This document shows, piece after piece, positions 14,393 through 32,830 of a stretch of DNA of 64,000 nucleotides; position 1 is the stretch's first letter; the number at the start of each line of letters is the position of its first letter. Source of the DNA: Xestospongia bergquistia (lineage: Eukaryota > Porifera > Demospongiae > Haplosclerida > Petrosiidae); NCBI GenBank assembly GCA_963965975.1, contig OZ014419.1, positions 1,426,001-1,490,000 of the forward strand, in the 5' to 3' direction. The notes beneath the pieces are model-generated. The model made no database searches and had not been told where the DNA came from. It saw nothing but the letters and a program-made list of their open reading frames with translations. A program made the position numbers and the translations under genes.

Positions 14393-16075
14393 AAGTTCAT
14401 CTGCAGTACGAGCCAACTTGCGTTCAACATTGTCTTTAGTAGCTGCTCTCTGCTCCTACAAGTCAAGCCAGTTTAGTAACCAGTCCAACTAGTTTTGATT
14501 ATAATAACACTTACTCCTAATAGTTCTGAATATCTATAAACTTGAGCTTCAAGGAAAGCAATTTCTTTCTGACGTTCAGTGAACTCTCCACTTTGAGTTT
14601 TCTTAGCCTTCGCAAACAGAGAGGGATCTATCTTTTCAGGAGCTAATCCTTTAGTATTAAATAATCGTTTAGCTCTCTCCTCTAATGTCCTATAAGAACA
14701 CAGGACAAAACTATACAATACAAAATTAACGTCAAGTACGCACCCTCCACATTTAAGACCAAGAGCCATCAATGCTGACTTAAGACGATCCAGTCCTAAA
14801 GACATGAGTTCCTAAAGAGTTAAAAAACATGACACATGAAGAGACAAAGATTATTAACCTCTGGAGAATTAAAAGCAGAGACATCAAGTAATGCTCCAGA
14901 GTGTTTAGCTAAAGCACTAGTACCGGTGTCTTTCTAATAACAGAGCAAAGCAAACAGAATGTTGCATAGTGGATTATTGATATGAGGTGAACTAACCTTC
15001 CATCCTGGAAACATAGCTTGAGCCCATTTCTCTTCAAAGTCTTTCTTGATCTGTATTAAGAGATCTGTCTGGTCATATAGAGGTTGAATACGTTCAAGAT
15101 ACCCAACAAGATAGTGAACAACAGATTCCAAATATCTATTATAAAAATGATTGTTATACAATAATGAGCTAATAACCTTTTGTAGTCGGCTCCTTTTTGT
15201 TCTTTAGGTAAGTCATAGAGACGATCAAATAATTGTAAGTAAGTAAGATAGTCAATTTTCTAATGTTAGAGGAGACAAGGAAGTACATAAACATAGAGAG
15301 AGACAGACAGAACTGTATACCTCCATGTGTTTAAGATTTAGAAAGAGATCATGTAAAGCATGCATATCAAGAAATTTGCCGTAACCTTCTTCATCAGTAA
15401 ATTCTACTAAATCTAGGAGGAAAGGAGAGGAATCTTTTACTATTACATCTGTTACATTGTATGTACTTTGAAGCTCTTCAGGAGGGTTCTGTCTCTCACG
15501 GTCCATACGATTGAAGTCAACTAACACAGGATCATCTTCAAATTCCTCACCAGGTAAAAATCGTCTATAAAATATACAACAATTTGGAACTACATGTAGG
15601 AGATTTACAGGGACATTAAATAGAAGTTGGAGTAAGTACCACTTTATTCTTACTCTGAATAGTGCTCATTTAGTCTCTTTAGTCGGCGATAAAATTCACG
15701 GAACTCATCTGGACCACTCATGGCATCAATTTCTTCTTGACGAAGTCTAATTAAAGGGGGCAGTACATTATATTCAGACATTTTGTATTGATCATACCCA
15801 TCTTGATCAGCATAATGTGACAAGAGTTGTTGTGAACATTCTTGAGAGCGTTCTATTAAATATCTCATACGGTGCTCACAGTTTATTTTCTCACGTATCT
15901 AGAAAAATATGGTGTCATGAAATCAGTTAGGGCTTTAAATGGAGTAACAGTACCCTTCATATTATCATAAAGGACTCACTGTGTTCTTTTTTAGCATTTT
16001 TTCTTTAACTAATGCATCTTCTAAACGTTCTAGCTCCTCTTGGAGTCGACGTTGTTCCTCTAAAATACTCTCCAT
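13806..16075 (-). CDS. SF3A3: Splicing factor 3A subunit 3 (SF3a60)
   Basis: Multi-exon minus-strand gene from [20 protein letters not shown] (ATG 16075) to DDLRRQGLL (stop 13806-13808). Recognisable blocks in order: the SF3a60 N-terminal helix bundle ([15 protein letters not shown]), the Telomere_Sde2/SAP-like region ([19 protein letters not shown]), an acidic run of Glu, [20 protein letters not shown], and the matrin-type zinc finger [19 protein letters not shown] continuing into [14 protein letters not shown]. This matches human SF3A3 through its length. SF3a60 is part of U2 snRNP and helps fix U2 to the branch site. It lies 186 bp downstream of USP39 on the same strand and converges with PSMC4 (161 bp between stops). 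Confidence 0.95.
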
Positions 16076-16261
16076 GTTGCTCCCCCACTACACACGTTGA
16101 TAACACGGGATCTGGATCAGTCAACTTTTAAAATTTGGGGTCCCGAGTGCCAAATTTACATACTACACAGACCCTTCAAATAATATGATAATTGCTGGTT
16201 TAGTTATTTTTACAAACTGAAAAAATTAAAACTTATTCTAAGAGAAACATTGTCAACTTTA

Positions 16262-18966
16262 TTAGTCTTCTGTTCGAAGTTCCCAAATCTTGTAAAAATA
16301 ATATTATTAATTTTATATTATAATAATAGATTTTTACCTGTATATATGCTTCAGCTAATGTAATCATCTGTGGTAATAGATCTTTAACATGAAGATCCTG
16401 TAATTCAAACCACTGATTAGCTCCCTACGAATGAATATGATCGGTCATTCATTTAGGGAAAGACACACCCACTTTATGTCTAATGTGCACTCGATATGTT
16501 CCTTTACCAGACCCAGCTTGTCCATCATGACATATGTTAGCAATGAGATCATAAATACTATGTGGATGGGCATCTTGAACAGCTGGATCACTTGACAAGA
16601 ACTCTGCCATATCTATATCTCTGTTATATGGAAAACACAGCTGATACTAGCTACCACAATAAAACTATGAGTCGTACTAACTTGATAGGGAAATTAACAA
16701 TAGTTGGATTTTTTTCTACAAAGAAATTATTCTTTGTAAATCTCTACAGACACAGTGAGGAAATTAATATAGTGGTTCTTACACAAATATACTTACTTTA
16801 ATACACAGGATCAAATAAGGTGGAAGTTTTGTTATCTCAAATTTTTTTACAAATGATTCATGATGTGTTTTATATTCCTAAAGAATGTGGGGGTAGTATT
16901 CACATGACTATCATGTGATATGAAGTTACATATTTTTTACCTTTTCTGCAGCTCCATTGAATTTGTTGAGTAAATCAAACAATGGAATTTGAGGGATTAT
17001 GTTCTTCTCTAACTCATCCTGTTAATTAAAAGTTAACAACAAGTTAAATAAAGGAATTCACTCACTTGAAATAAAGGAGGGGCTGGTAGATCCAATGCTA
17101 AGTAAAGAAATGGTGTTGTTGTTTCTTTCTCTAAAAAAGAAAACTTCTTTTAATTTGATACATCAATATATTCACCAATCAATCCATCCATCCATCTGTT
17201 CCATTATTTGTCCATTCTTACGCTGATATTCTTCACTCTCCATGTAATAAGCAATCTCATCTTCATTCTAAAGATAACACGTTACCAAGTGTCCTTTATT
17301 AGCGGCAATCTAACCTCAGTGGGTGGAGGGAGTTTGCGAGTATATATCTTCATTTCTCCTTGAAATGTCTCATGTACTATACTCTTTCCTTTCCTCTTGC
17401 CAGAGCAAAGAGCATAATGGAGAGTGTTAAGTAACCATGACACAAATTCAATAGGGTCACCTAAAACAAAATTTTAATTTGATAAAAAATTCAATAGGGT
17501 CACCTAAAACAAATTTTAATTTGATAACAAATTCAATAGGGTCACCTAAAACAAAATTTAATTTGATAAAAAATTCAATAGGGTCACCTAAAACAAAATT
17601 TAATTTGATAGCAAATATTAAAAGAATGTAAGGCAAAAAAGATATTATAATGTGATATACACTAGTTCTGACTAGTTAATACTAGTTATTAACTCTTTAT
17701 GAGTTAGCTGGTCACCTTGTTCAATAATTTTGAAGTTTTTCTTACTGACAGATGACACAGCCTGCAACATCTCATGAGGACTGACATGTGCCCTAAAATG
17801 TCGGGGGTTCCAGAGCTTACGAAATAACTCACCTAATCTCTGAACTAATATAGAAAATGCATTATACATAAATTAGTTTTGATGTGTGATACCTAGAGAG
17901 AAGGTCTGGTCACCAGGAAGACGAGCTATGCTGTTGTAGTTCTCCTCTCTTAGAAAGAAATCACGAAATGGTCCGACATGTGCCAATGTATGGAGTATGA
18001 CATTCATGTAGTCGTTAGCTTTGATATTGTTCAGACCAACTATTCCTGAAGTAACAACAAACTCAGTATCATAGAAAAAAATAAGTGGGTAGGTAGGCAT
18101 GGCTGGGGGGTACAGTGTTACTTATACTAGGGAGGATGCATTATGATATAGTTGTATATATTAATTTTAACCATATCAATGTACCTGGTAAATACTTAGT
18201 CCCATCCAAAGCTATAGACCATTTAGCAGATTGATCTAAAGATGTGACATGATCTTTAGAAAATGTCGGTCGACAGATATACTAGAGAGAGAGAAAAGAG
18301 ATATAAAGTACGATTTACTAAGACACTTAACTTTAATATCTTCTAGAGATGGATCGATAATCTCATAGTTGTCGGGTAGACAATAAAATCTTAAAGTTTC
18401 CAAATTTAGAAATACATGATGATAAAGTTGAACACTGTGTGTGTATGCGTGTGAATGGCGACCACGACCTAATAACACAATAGATTACAATGGATATGAC
18501 GTATAAACAAATAGATGCATGGTTACGACAATGGTAAGGACAAATGGATGCATGAATATGGTTAATGGATGCATGGTTGTTACAATGGACATAGTATTGT
18601 GCATATGGATGCATGGATTAAGCATGCATTCATCAGATGTGTGATGGTCTACCTTGGAAATATTTCCCACACACAAGACAAGCATAGACATTATTATTTG
18701 ACAGAGATATTGAACACAGCTTCTCAAAATCAAAGTCTAAAATTGAACGATTGATTGTATCAAGATAAGGACAACTTCGACTAAGTGGATGTTCTAAATC
18801 GAAGAAACAGAATTAAAAATTATGTACCATCATTTATACCTCCACTAGGATCAGGTCTCCTTCGTTTTTGAAAAACTATATACTCATCTTCGTCATCATC
18901 TTTGGGTGATCCATTATCGTCTGGACTCTCTGGATTCCTCTTTCTAGAAATCTCTGTTGCAGCCAT
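16262..18966 (-). CDS. USP39: USP39/Sad1, tri-snRNP factor, pseudo-deubiquitinase
   Basis: Minus-strand gene from MAATEISRKRNPESPDDNG (ATG 18966) to IQIWELRTED (stop 16262-16264). It has a charged N terminus and then the Zn-finger UBP domain (CPYLDTINRSILDFDFEKLC, YACLVCGKYFQ, SHAYTHSVQLYHHVFLN, FYCLPDNYEIIDPS). The USP fold follows (GIVGLNNIKANDYMN, LWNPRHFRAHVSPHEMLQAV, DPIEFVSWLLNTLH). The usual USP catalytic Cys is replaced within KANDYMN, as in human USP39, so the protein should be inactive as a protease. USP39 is needed for tri-snRNP assembly into the spliceosome. One intron contains four tandem copies of its own 3' splice site (17445-17620). The two codons at most junctions and the motif order leave little doubt about identity. 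Confidence 0.95.
17445..17620 (-). repeat. 43-44 bp tandem repeat duplicating a 3' splice site
   Basis: Four copies. On the sense (minus) strand each contains TTTTAG|GTGACCCTATTGAATTT, that is the branch/pyrimidine region, the acceptor AG and the first bases of the USP39 exon that begins GDPIEF. The copy nearest 17445-17465 is the one in frame with the exon. Spacings between copies are 44, 43 and 43 bp, so using any upstream acceptor would shift the frame. Confidence 0.85.
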
Positions 18967-19249
18967 TGACATAACACGTTGTTATATGACAGTGATGAAG
19001 GGGTTAAATATTAATGCGGTACAGTGACACGTGGAGTAGAGTCTCACTTGTGTACATAAGAATTCTCTCAACTGTAACTACTTAACCTGTGGTAAGTATA
19101 TCTATATTTGATATTAGACAGGAACTACGATTATACGGAACTCATAAAATATTAGTATTACTAGAGACTTTATTTTAATTAAATACAAACTATTAATTTT
19201 ATACGTGTAGATCACTGCAGCTGTTACTTCGACCGTCTCTGTAGCAACT
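18967..19249. promoter_or_regulatory. Bidirectional promoter USP39 / Piwi
   Basis: 283 bp between start codons. A CACGTG E-box lies at 19028-19033. The Piwi side may include a 5' UTR intron, since GTAAGTATATC occurs at about 19092 and a possible acceptor TGTAG lies just before 19211. Confidence 0.45.
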
Positions 19250-24252
<5,003 letters not shown>

Positions 24253-24991
24253 AACTATTTTCATTAACTTGGATTTCTCTGAATCAACTTATTGTGGATC
24301 ATTTATTCATCAAAAAGAGTATTTATATCACTTTCTCTCTTAAATATCTTACTTCCTAAATTAATAGGATTATTTAAAAGTTTTCTTCTTGTATTATACA
24401 TTTTTGCTTTGTTCCCACTAAAGTAGTTGTATTTAGACATTTATTATATCATTACCAACCAATCATTGACTCAGCAAATTTTATAATAATTTCAACTGAC
24501 CCATTTATGATTACTCTCAATGATGTTAATAATGTGAAGTCTAAACTCATAAAGAATTATTATTGTTAACATTATTGGTATCAATGAGTGACTTCACAAG
24601 AAATAAGTTTGATTTTTTGATGCTAGCTCCTAATTAAAAATTGGCAGACCAGATGAAATTTCAGTAGGATTTCACCAAGTCTTTGAAATAGTTTGAAGAC
24701 TGTACTCTACTAACTCAGTCATACATGGACCTCATTAATATTTGATGGAATATCTTTTTCTTTAAATACTTTTAATTAATTAAAAAATTATATAATATTA
24801 TCAACTTATTAATTATTTCAATAGCTATAGTTGACTGATAATACTTCTCCAATTTAGATACGATCATCAATATTAAACTTAACAGTTATTTTATTTGTAA
24901 TAGTTAGTATAACAGTAAGATTTTACAAGTTACATTCTTCTACTACTTTGACAAAAACCTACATTGTGTATAAAAGTTAAGGACGATGCAA

Positions 24992-27900
24992 TCAATTAAT
25001 TACTTGTTCTAATGTAGTTTGGTTGAGAGAATATTGACTAATTCCTAACTGTTTAGAATGCGCTTCCATTTCTCTGAATATATTGGCCCAAGTGTTGAAA
25101 GGTGTGGCTGGAATCCAGTACATTAGTCCATTCTGAAATGTATTGTATACTATAGAGTAAAATAGTATAGAATTACTCACTTGATGTGATTTCAATCTCT
25201 CAGATCCAGGAAAGTTCTTTTCTATAAAGTTTGATATCTCAGTTTTATTGGCTTCGTTGACTTCAATTATATCATGATTATTGTCTCTTCCTTCACTTTC
25301 ATTTTCAATTAGCACAGTTTCCAGTAGTACATCACTGATTTCTCTACTGTCATCCATTGTTACATATTCATTAGTAACAGCAGAGCATATTTTCACTTCT
25401 AAAGTATATCCATTACCATACCTACAACAAAAACCATAACAGACAGTCTACATTGTCCAATGAAATAAACTGTGTCAGATAATATGAGTATTCACTAAAA
25501 AGTTGGGGTTGACAGGTTTCACTAATACCTGTTCTTTAACTCTTGTATGCTTCCTTGACATTGAATTCTACCTTTCACTAATATTGCTACATGTGAGCAA
25601 AGTGCTTCACACTCCTCCATACTAAAAACAGAACAATTCACATGATTATAATCCAATAAATGGAGGTGTCCTTTTCCTCACACCTGTGTGAAGTAATAAT
25701 GATACTCCTCCCTTCCTGGATGAGTTTCACTATGGTTGTCCATAAAAACTGGCGTGTAACTGGATCTACTCCACTTGTGGGTTCATCTAACATTAACACT
25801 GGAGTATCACCAACCAATGCAACAGCAGTACACAGTTTTCTCTTTGTTCCTCCACTAGTGACAAAAAATGTCAAATTTAAAGTGAACATGTTGTCATTGT
25901 TACTGCTGCCTTACCTGTAGTTTTCACACCTCTTATTTGCATGTTCTTGCAGGCCTAGTCTGTTCAGAGCTAATGAGACTGTAGACTTAATTTGTTTCTC
26001 TGGTACACCCCTCACTCGAGCAAATAGCATGATCATTTCTTCTCCAGTTAGTTTGCCTAGCAATGCATTCTCTTGTGGACAGTATCCAATTTGTTGTTGA
26101 GCTTGTCTCAACTGGGTCCTCAGGTCATATTGACAGATAGCTGCATGGCCGCTTGTAGGTTTTATCTCTCCCGTGAGAATTTTGAAAGTGGTGGTTTTTC
26201 CTGCTCCATTGACACCTAATAGACCAAAACATTCCCCTCTAGGGATTTCTAAGCTGATTCCATTCAAAGCTGCTACAATTTTCCCACATGGACTGGTCTT
26301 CTTGTAAATCTAGTAAATATAATAAGAATAATGTTCCCATTGTACACTATTGTAATAAGATACCTTGACTAAATCTGATACCACAATAGTTGGTTCTTCT
26401 TGAGGATGAGATGTTTTACCAATAACAATGGGACATTGGTGCTTAGTGGTAGAGCTGGAAGATTCTTTTGTTGTAACCTGATCAAACCTTCTAAATCTTT
26501 CTATTGTAACTTGAGGACTAGTTCCTTCTGACAGTTCAGAAATAGTAGAGCTTATAGTTCCTTCAAGTGTTACATCATCTGTAGTTTCTTCTACCATAGC
26601 AGGAATAGTACAAGTTATAGTTCTTCTCCTTGCTGTAGTGGAGCTGTTGAAAGTATTTTCTATAATTACTTGATCACTACAACTGACAGCTCCTTCTACT
26701 GTACTTTGATCAATAGAACTCAAAGTTCCTTCACTAGATGATGTTCCATCCATTGTTGGTTCTAGTGTTACTTCAGTAGAGATTTCCACCAATGCTTTGT
26801 CAGTACTTTTTTCTTTGATAAAAATAGCAGTTCCTGCTTCATCAGTGGCTCCTTCTACTAATGTATCAGCTTCAGTTCTTTCTTGCTCAGTCAAACTTGC
26901 AGTTCCTTCAACATCGGTATTTCCTTCAGCATTGGCATTTTCTTCTACATCAGTATTTCCTTCTACAGTAGAAACAATTATTTCCTCCAACAATGCTTCT
27001 TCATCTGTAGTTCCTTCTACTTCCACTTGGTCTACAGTTTCCTCTAATACTGTTGCTTGATTAGCAGATATGTTTGTTTCATCCATTACTTCTGTAAAAA
27101 TGGTAATTTCTTCCACTTGTATTTGATCAGAGTTTCTTTTTATTGTAAATTCATCAATAGAACTCATAGTTCCTTCCACTTCCACTTGATCTATAGCTCC
27201 TTCCACTTCCACTTGATCTATAGCTTCTTCCATTTCCACTTGATTAGTACTGTTTGTCACTTTCACTTGATCTATAGCTCCTTCCACTTGATCAGCACTA
27301 CTTGTAGTTTCTTCCACTTCCACTTCCACTTCTACTTGATCTATCAAACATGTAGTTTGAATTCCTTTCACTGCTATTTCATCAGTAGAACTTCCAGTTC
27401 CTGTCTCTAATATTTCAGCTTCTACTGGTAATTGATCAATCTTTTTTTCTTGATTAGTAGAACTTGTACATTCTGTCATTGCAAAGTTTTGAGTCTTATC
27501 AATTGGATTCTATTTAGACATTGAGAAATTCAATTAACAATAACTTTTCATGATAAGGTTGAACTTACCTGATCTGTGTCTTCAATTAATACTACCTTCA
27601 TGATATCATCAGATGTATTTGTCGTCTTCTTCTTATTTCTTGTACAGCAATTTGTTGAACCATGCTTCATCTATACATCATAGATAATGACATTATTACT
27701 GATACAAGTATGTACCTCTAATATCACTATCATCATAAGAGTTATGACAGCCTCTATTACCAAGCATATCAAATTAAGTCCCACTCCTGGTCTGAGCAGT
27801 TGAAGCTCATTCTCAGTATATGAAACTTCTAATATCTGACATGCTCTATATTAAGAAAAGAGCATATGTATTTCATTGTGAGTGCAGTCTTCATAGCATG

Positions 27901-28687
27901 GACATCTGTCCTACTCACTGTAAAGTTTTTGCATCTTCGAGACAAGCTGCAGTCAATTGATGATTGTTATATAAAGTACTGAGACCAGAAGACAACCTAT
28001 AAAATATAGTTCAGAATATCATAAGAATAAAGATTTATTTATACATAGATACAATCATAATATTATATCTACTACTATGCTGATATAGGCCAAACTCACG
28101 AATAAATTGGATGAAAGAGAAAGGCATAATGAAAGACATCTGCTAAGTTAGGATAGTTCTCGTGAACTAAGTAAACAATAGCTTGAAATAACTATGAAAA
28201 AAATTGTTATAAAATAAATAATTAAGATGCTTTTAATGACACATGTTCAAGATTGATGAGCCTTACAGGCATACATTGTATAATCAGTTATATAGACTAT
28301 AGACTTACTACAGCAGGACAGAAATAAAGTGTTTCCGTGATAGAAAAGGCATTAAACGGATGTGAAATAAGATAAGAGAAACAATAGTCCAATAGAATCC
28401 CTACCAAACAGACCTCAACCTTTTTACAGAGATGACATAGCTTTAAATGATAATTCTATAACATTATATTTTCAGCTTACCAGTAGCAAACAGATAATTA
28501 ATAAATTCAAGCCATCATAACCAGGAATATGAAAAGCAGCAAACATAATGAGAGTTAGAGAAATGGGAAGTAATGCTGTAAATTGGTCCCAAAGGTAGTT
28601 ACCCAACCAATATGGTAATGACCATATACCACTAACATATAGAAGGTGCAAGACCTACATCCAGAGAGAGAGAGAAGAAAGAGAGAG

Positions 28688-28737
<50 letters not shown>

Positions 28738-30137
28738 AAAAATTATAACACTAAATACTAACTTTGGATGCTCTTTCTTGAACAGGAAAAATAACAAAAC
28801 TAGCAGCGAGAAAAGAGATTCCAAAGGAGACACAGAAGCTAATAGAAAATCCAAGATACTCTCTCTGTATACTATTGACCTATAGCAGAATAGTTGAACA
28901 GATCTCTATCTTACTTTACAGACATACTTTACTCTTGATTCTTCTTGGTAGAGGATGGTTATTAACTTTAATGGTAATGTCAGAATTGTTGGCAAGCCTT
29001 CTCAAGTATGCAGTATAAAATGCATTCAGTACTGCAGGTAACATATGATAAACCTACACATGATACTGTCACTAGATATAATAAAGTATTTACAATATTT
29101 GGATACCTGATTACTGTACCAAATTGTCACTCCAATATATGGCTCTTTAACTGGATAACTTGCTGACAACAAGAGCTGTGATTTCTCTGTTGATCTTTGG
29201 CAAGAATTCTGCTCCAAACAAGCTACAGCTAAACCATCAATTTCATAATCACCAGGAAGTTCTTCACACTGACATGAAGCAGTTCCATTACATGGAAAGT
29301 CATACAACTGAGAGCATACATCATATGATTTTGTTACATTTCCTATAGTGTCTGCAAGTACATCTTCAAGACAGACACAATGTATCAGCATATCAATTGA
29401 TGTATTGAGTCTAGAGTAAGTGTTAGCAACATGTGAGATAGTTGAACATGTCTCTAAAGTGTCAATTGAGTTACATGTGGAATAAGGTGTATCTCTGTTG
29501 TGAAACACAATGCCACTTAAAAGTCGAGTAGAGAAACTTGACACTTTGGACCCTTCACTAAAATGTAGCAAGTGTTCTGCAACATAGCTATTCCAACTGT
29601 CCAGTGGACCTTGGAGTACAGACACAATATCACCATCACTATCACCAGAGAACAAGAAGGAGGAGGAAGTTGTAAGATCACTTATCGATGTGAGTGGAAC
29701 AGAGGGACAAAAATCAGAGTTAGAAATGTCACTACTTCTCAAGACTTCTTCATTCAAAGGATATGTACATGATGGAGTATGAACAGCTCGAGCAGTACAA
29801 CAACTGTTATAGAAATAACAAAAAATTAAGTTTTATAAATACTTCTTTAGCTGAATATATTACGATATTACATTCTCTAATATAAACAGCTCTCATTCAT
29901 TTCTATTATAAATAACATGTTTTGATATTGCTTTGGTTGGAGAGAAGCACTAGTAATTAACTATATTGGTTACATTTACTTAAGGCATTGAGGACAATGC
30001 TTGAAGCCAACTGGTTCACTAGTAGAACAGTTACCATAATAAATCAATTCTTTCTGGTAAGATAGAGAGAGAGAGCAAGAGAGAGAGAGAGAGCAAGAGA
30101 GAGAGAGAGAGAGAGCAAGAGAGAGAGAGAGAGAGCA

Positions 30138-30171
<34 letters not shown>

Positions 30172-32786
30172 CAGTAAATATTACCGATTCAACTATTATC
30201 ACTCACTTGTGTTCTTGTAGCACAAAACTTATCAAGTATTTGATAATGATAGTTACAGCATTTGCCCAAATTTGAATGATATTCAATAGATTCATAAATA
30301 TTATTAACATCATTTGTGATATTGTAAATGTGAGTAGCTCCAAACTCCTCAGGTGAAATACCCTACAAGATATCAAGATATATATATGTGTGTAATATAG
30401 TTGAGTTGTAAATTACCTCCCAGTAAGAGTCTAATATTTCATTACTCCTTTGAGCCCAAAAAAGAGTTATGTTGTGAGACGGAGAGGACTTATCCAATGT
30501 GAGTGTTCGTAGTGGATCATCTACATTTACTTTAGGGAGTACAACTCCTAATGTAAGACCTGATAATACTAGAGAAAGAGGTATAATATACTGCCAAATA
30601 AAAGTTGGAGCATATCGCATTGCATGTTGTCTCCTCTTGACAAGTGTAGCATATAACTGTTGATAGAATAACGTGTACCCATTGTTAAATTCTTAGATTA
30701 AGAGAGAGAGAGAAATAGAGAGGTTAGAGCTATCACTGATAGTACACATTATCATCAAACCTGTAGCAAGAACTATACTGCTATGGTTATGGACAATTGT
30801 TTCCTTCAATTTGTTCATTTCAAAAGATCTATTACCATCACACCTACTGTACATGCATAAATACGATAAATATGATACATAAAATGATAAAAATGTGCCA
30901 TTACTTTAAATGTTGCTGTGTATTGTTAGATAAGGAGGATGTAGTAGTCATGCTCTTTTCTTTCATTAGTTGCATAAAAACATCTCTTAGGGTTGTTAAA
31001 GATATTCCATAACTCACAATATTTAATGCTCTTTTATGTTCTAATGTATAAAGCAATTAATATAACTTTAATTTGTTTAATACCTTCAATATAATCAAAA
31101 AGAGAAGGGAACTGTGATGTTGAAGAGAAGGGTAGAATAAAGGTTGTTTCTGATGATGTATCAGACACCCTTTGAACTCCTCTGATCAATGTACTGATGA
31201 CATTAGTTACATGATCTACATCACAAGAGGGCTCTTTCACTATTGTTAAATGGTATCCCACACCAAATCTGAAGAATGCAAACAAATAAATGTACAAAGA
31301 TAGGCAGTTTGTAACAGTATTTACTTTTTTTTGAGATATAGTGAAGAGCCACTGCAACAAACTTTACCTCTAGTCAGTATAACTACTCTATCTCCTAAAG
31401 CATCAGCTTCTTGCCTATAATAACTGACAAACTAGACAAAGAATGGATTATTTACATTGAATGTGTTGTGAGAACAATAGTCCTTCCATTTTTATACTCG
31501 CTAAGTACGTTCCAAGTACATAGCTGAGCACATGGATCCATTCCTGATGTTGGTTCATCCATTACGACAACCTCAGGACCTCCCATAAGACACATAGCTA
31601 TACTACATACAGTATAGTATACTTGCTTACTGACATATCTCTCTGACAATAAACCTACTTCAACTTTCGTTTCATTCCACCCGATAATTGACCAGCTTGC
31701 ATATTTACTTGATTGTCCAGTTGAAGACCCTGGATTAATTTAGCTATATCATTTTGTAATGAATCTCCAGACAGACCCTAAGAATAGGTTCACAAAGTAG
31801 TACTAATATGCTATTGTTCTATTACCTTAATCCATCCAATAAGTTTTAAATGCTCACGTACAGTGAGTTGATTAAAGAGCACATTATGTTGAGGACAAGT
31901 ACTCACACTACATCTGGTATTACTTGCTCTATCACTAGTATTCAGTCCATTGATAAAAATGTTACCTGAAGTCTGTTCAATGAGACCTATAAAATACTTT
32001 ACTAGTATTTGATTTTCGATATCCTAGCCTCATGTATTTTTGCTATGAAAATATGGTACCTGTTATCATAGAGAGTATGGTAGTTTTTCCTGCACCATTA
32101 TGTCCCAATAATACAGTGATATGTCCTTTATACATATTTATTGAGACATTACTTACTGCTATGATTGACTTATTTTGTCTACGCTATAGATAGAGACAAG
32201 ACTGATTGTAATTCTATTAGCATTCTGTCTTACTCTCTTGTAGACTTTTGTGATATTTTCCACTACTATTCCTGCTGGTATGCCTTGAGGTTCTTCTTCA
32301 TTGGAAGACTGAGATGTATCAGGAGAGGATACTGTTAACTCTATCTGATGTAAAAGAGTCAATAAGAATGTGTGTGTCTGCATACACATGTGTGTATGTG
32401 TGTGATTCCATACTTCATTTTCTCTTTGCTTTAAGTCAAATAAGCACACTAGTCCATCAAACCATTTAGTTAGACAACTATATCTCATTCTCAAATACTC
32501 AATAATTCTGTAATATTTAACATAATTAATATAATACTCGTGGTAACTGTATACCTTGACAATATAAAGTACAGTATAATATCTCCTGTTACCATGGAAA
32601 TGATTATAGCAATATTAAGTGGATCATCCACTGTAAATGGAGTCAATATAGTGTTCCAGTGTAGACCAGAATGTTGGATCTCTAGATTGACAATGAGATT
32701 AAGACCAAGGGCAATACAAGTCGCTGGTAAAATACACGATACAATTTTAATAGCTCTATTAACAAGTTTAAAGAAAATTTATAAAT

Positions 32787-32830
<44 letters not shown>

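Noticed and set aside
17445-17620. CRISPR-like or insertion-sequence repeat
   Set aside because: Contiguous tandem copies of a splice-site region without spacers or inverted repeats.
26797-27410. Plus-strand frames rich in Ser/Thr/Val and His/Phe
   Set aside because: They are antisense shadows of the ABCA linker exon, whose minus frame joins conserved ABCA exons on both sides.
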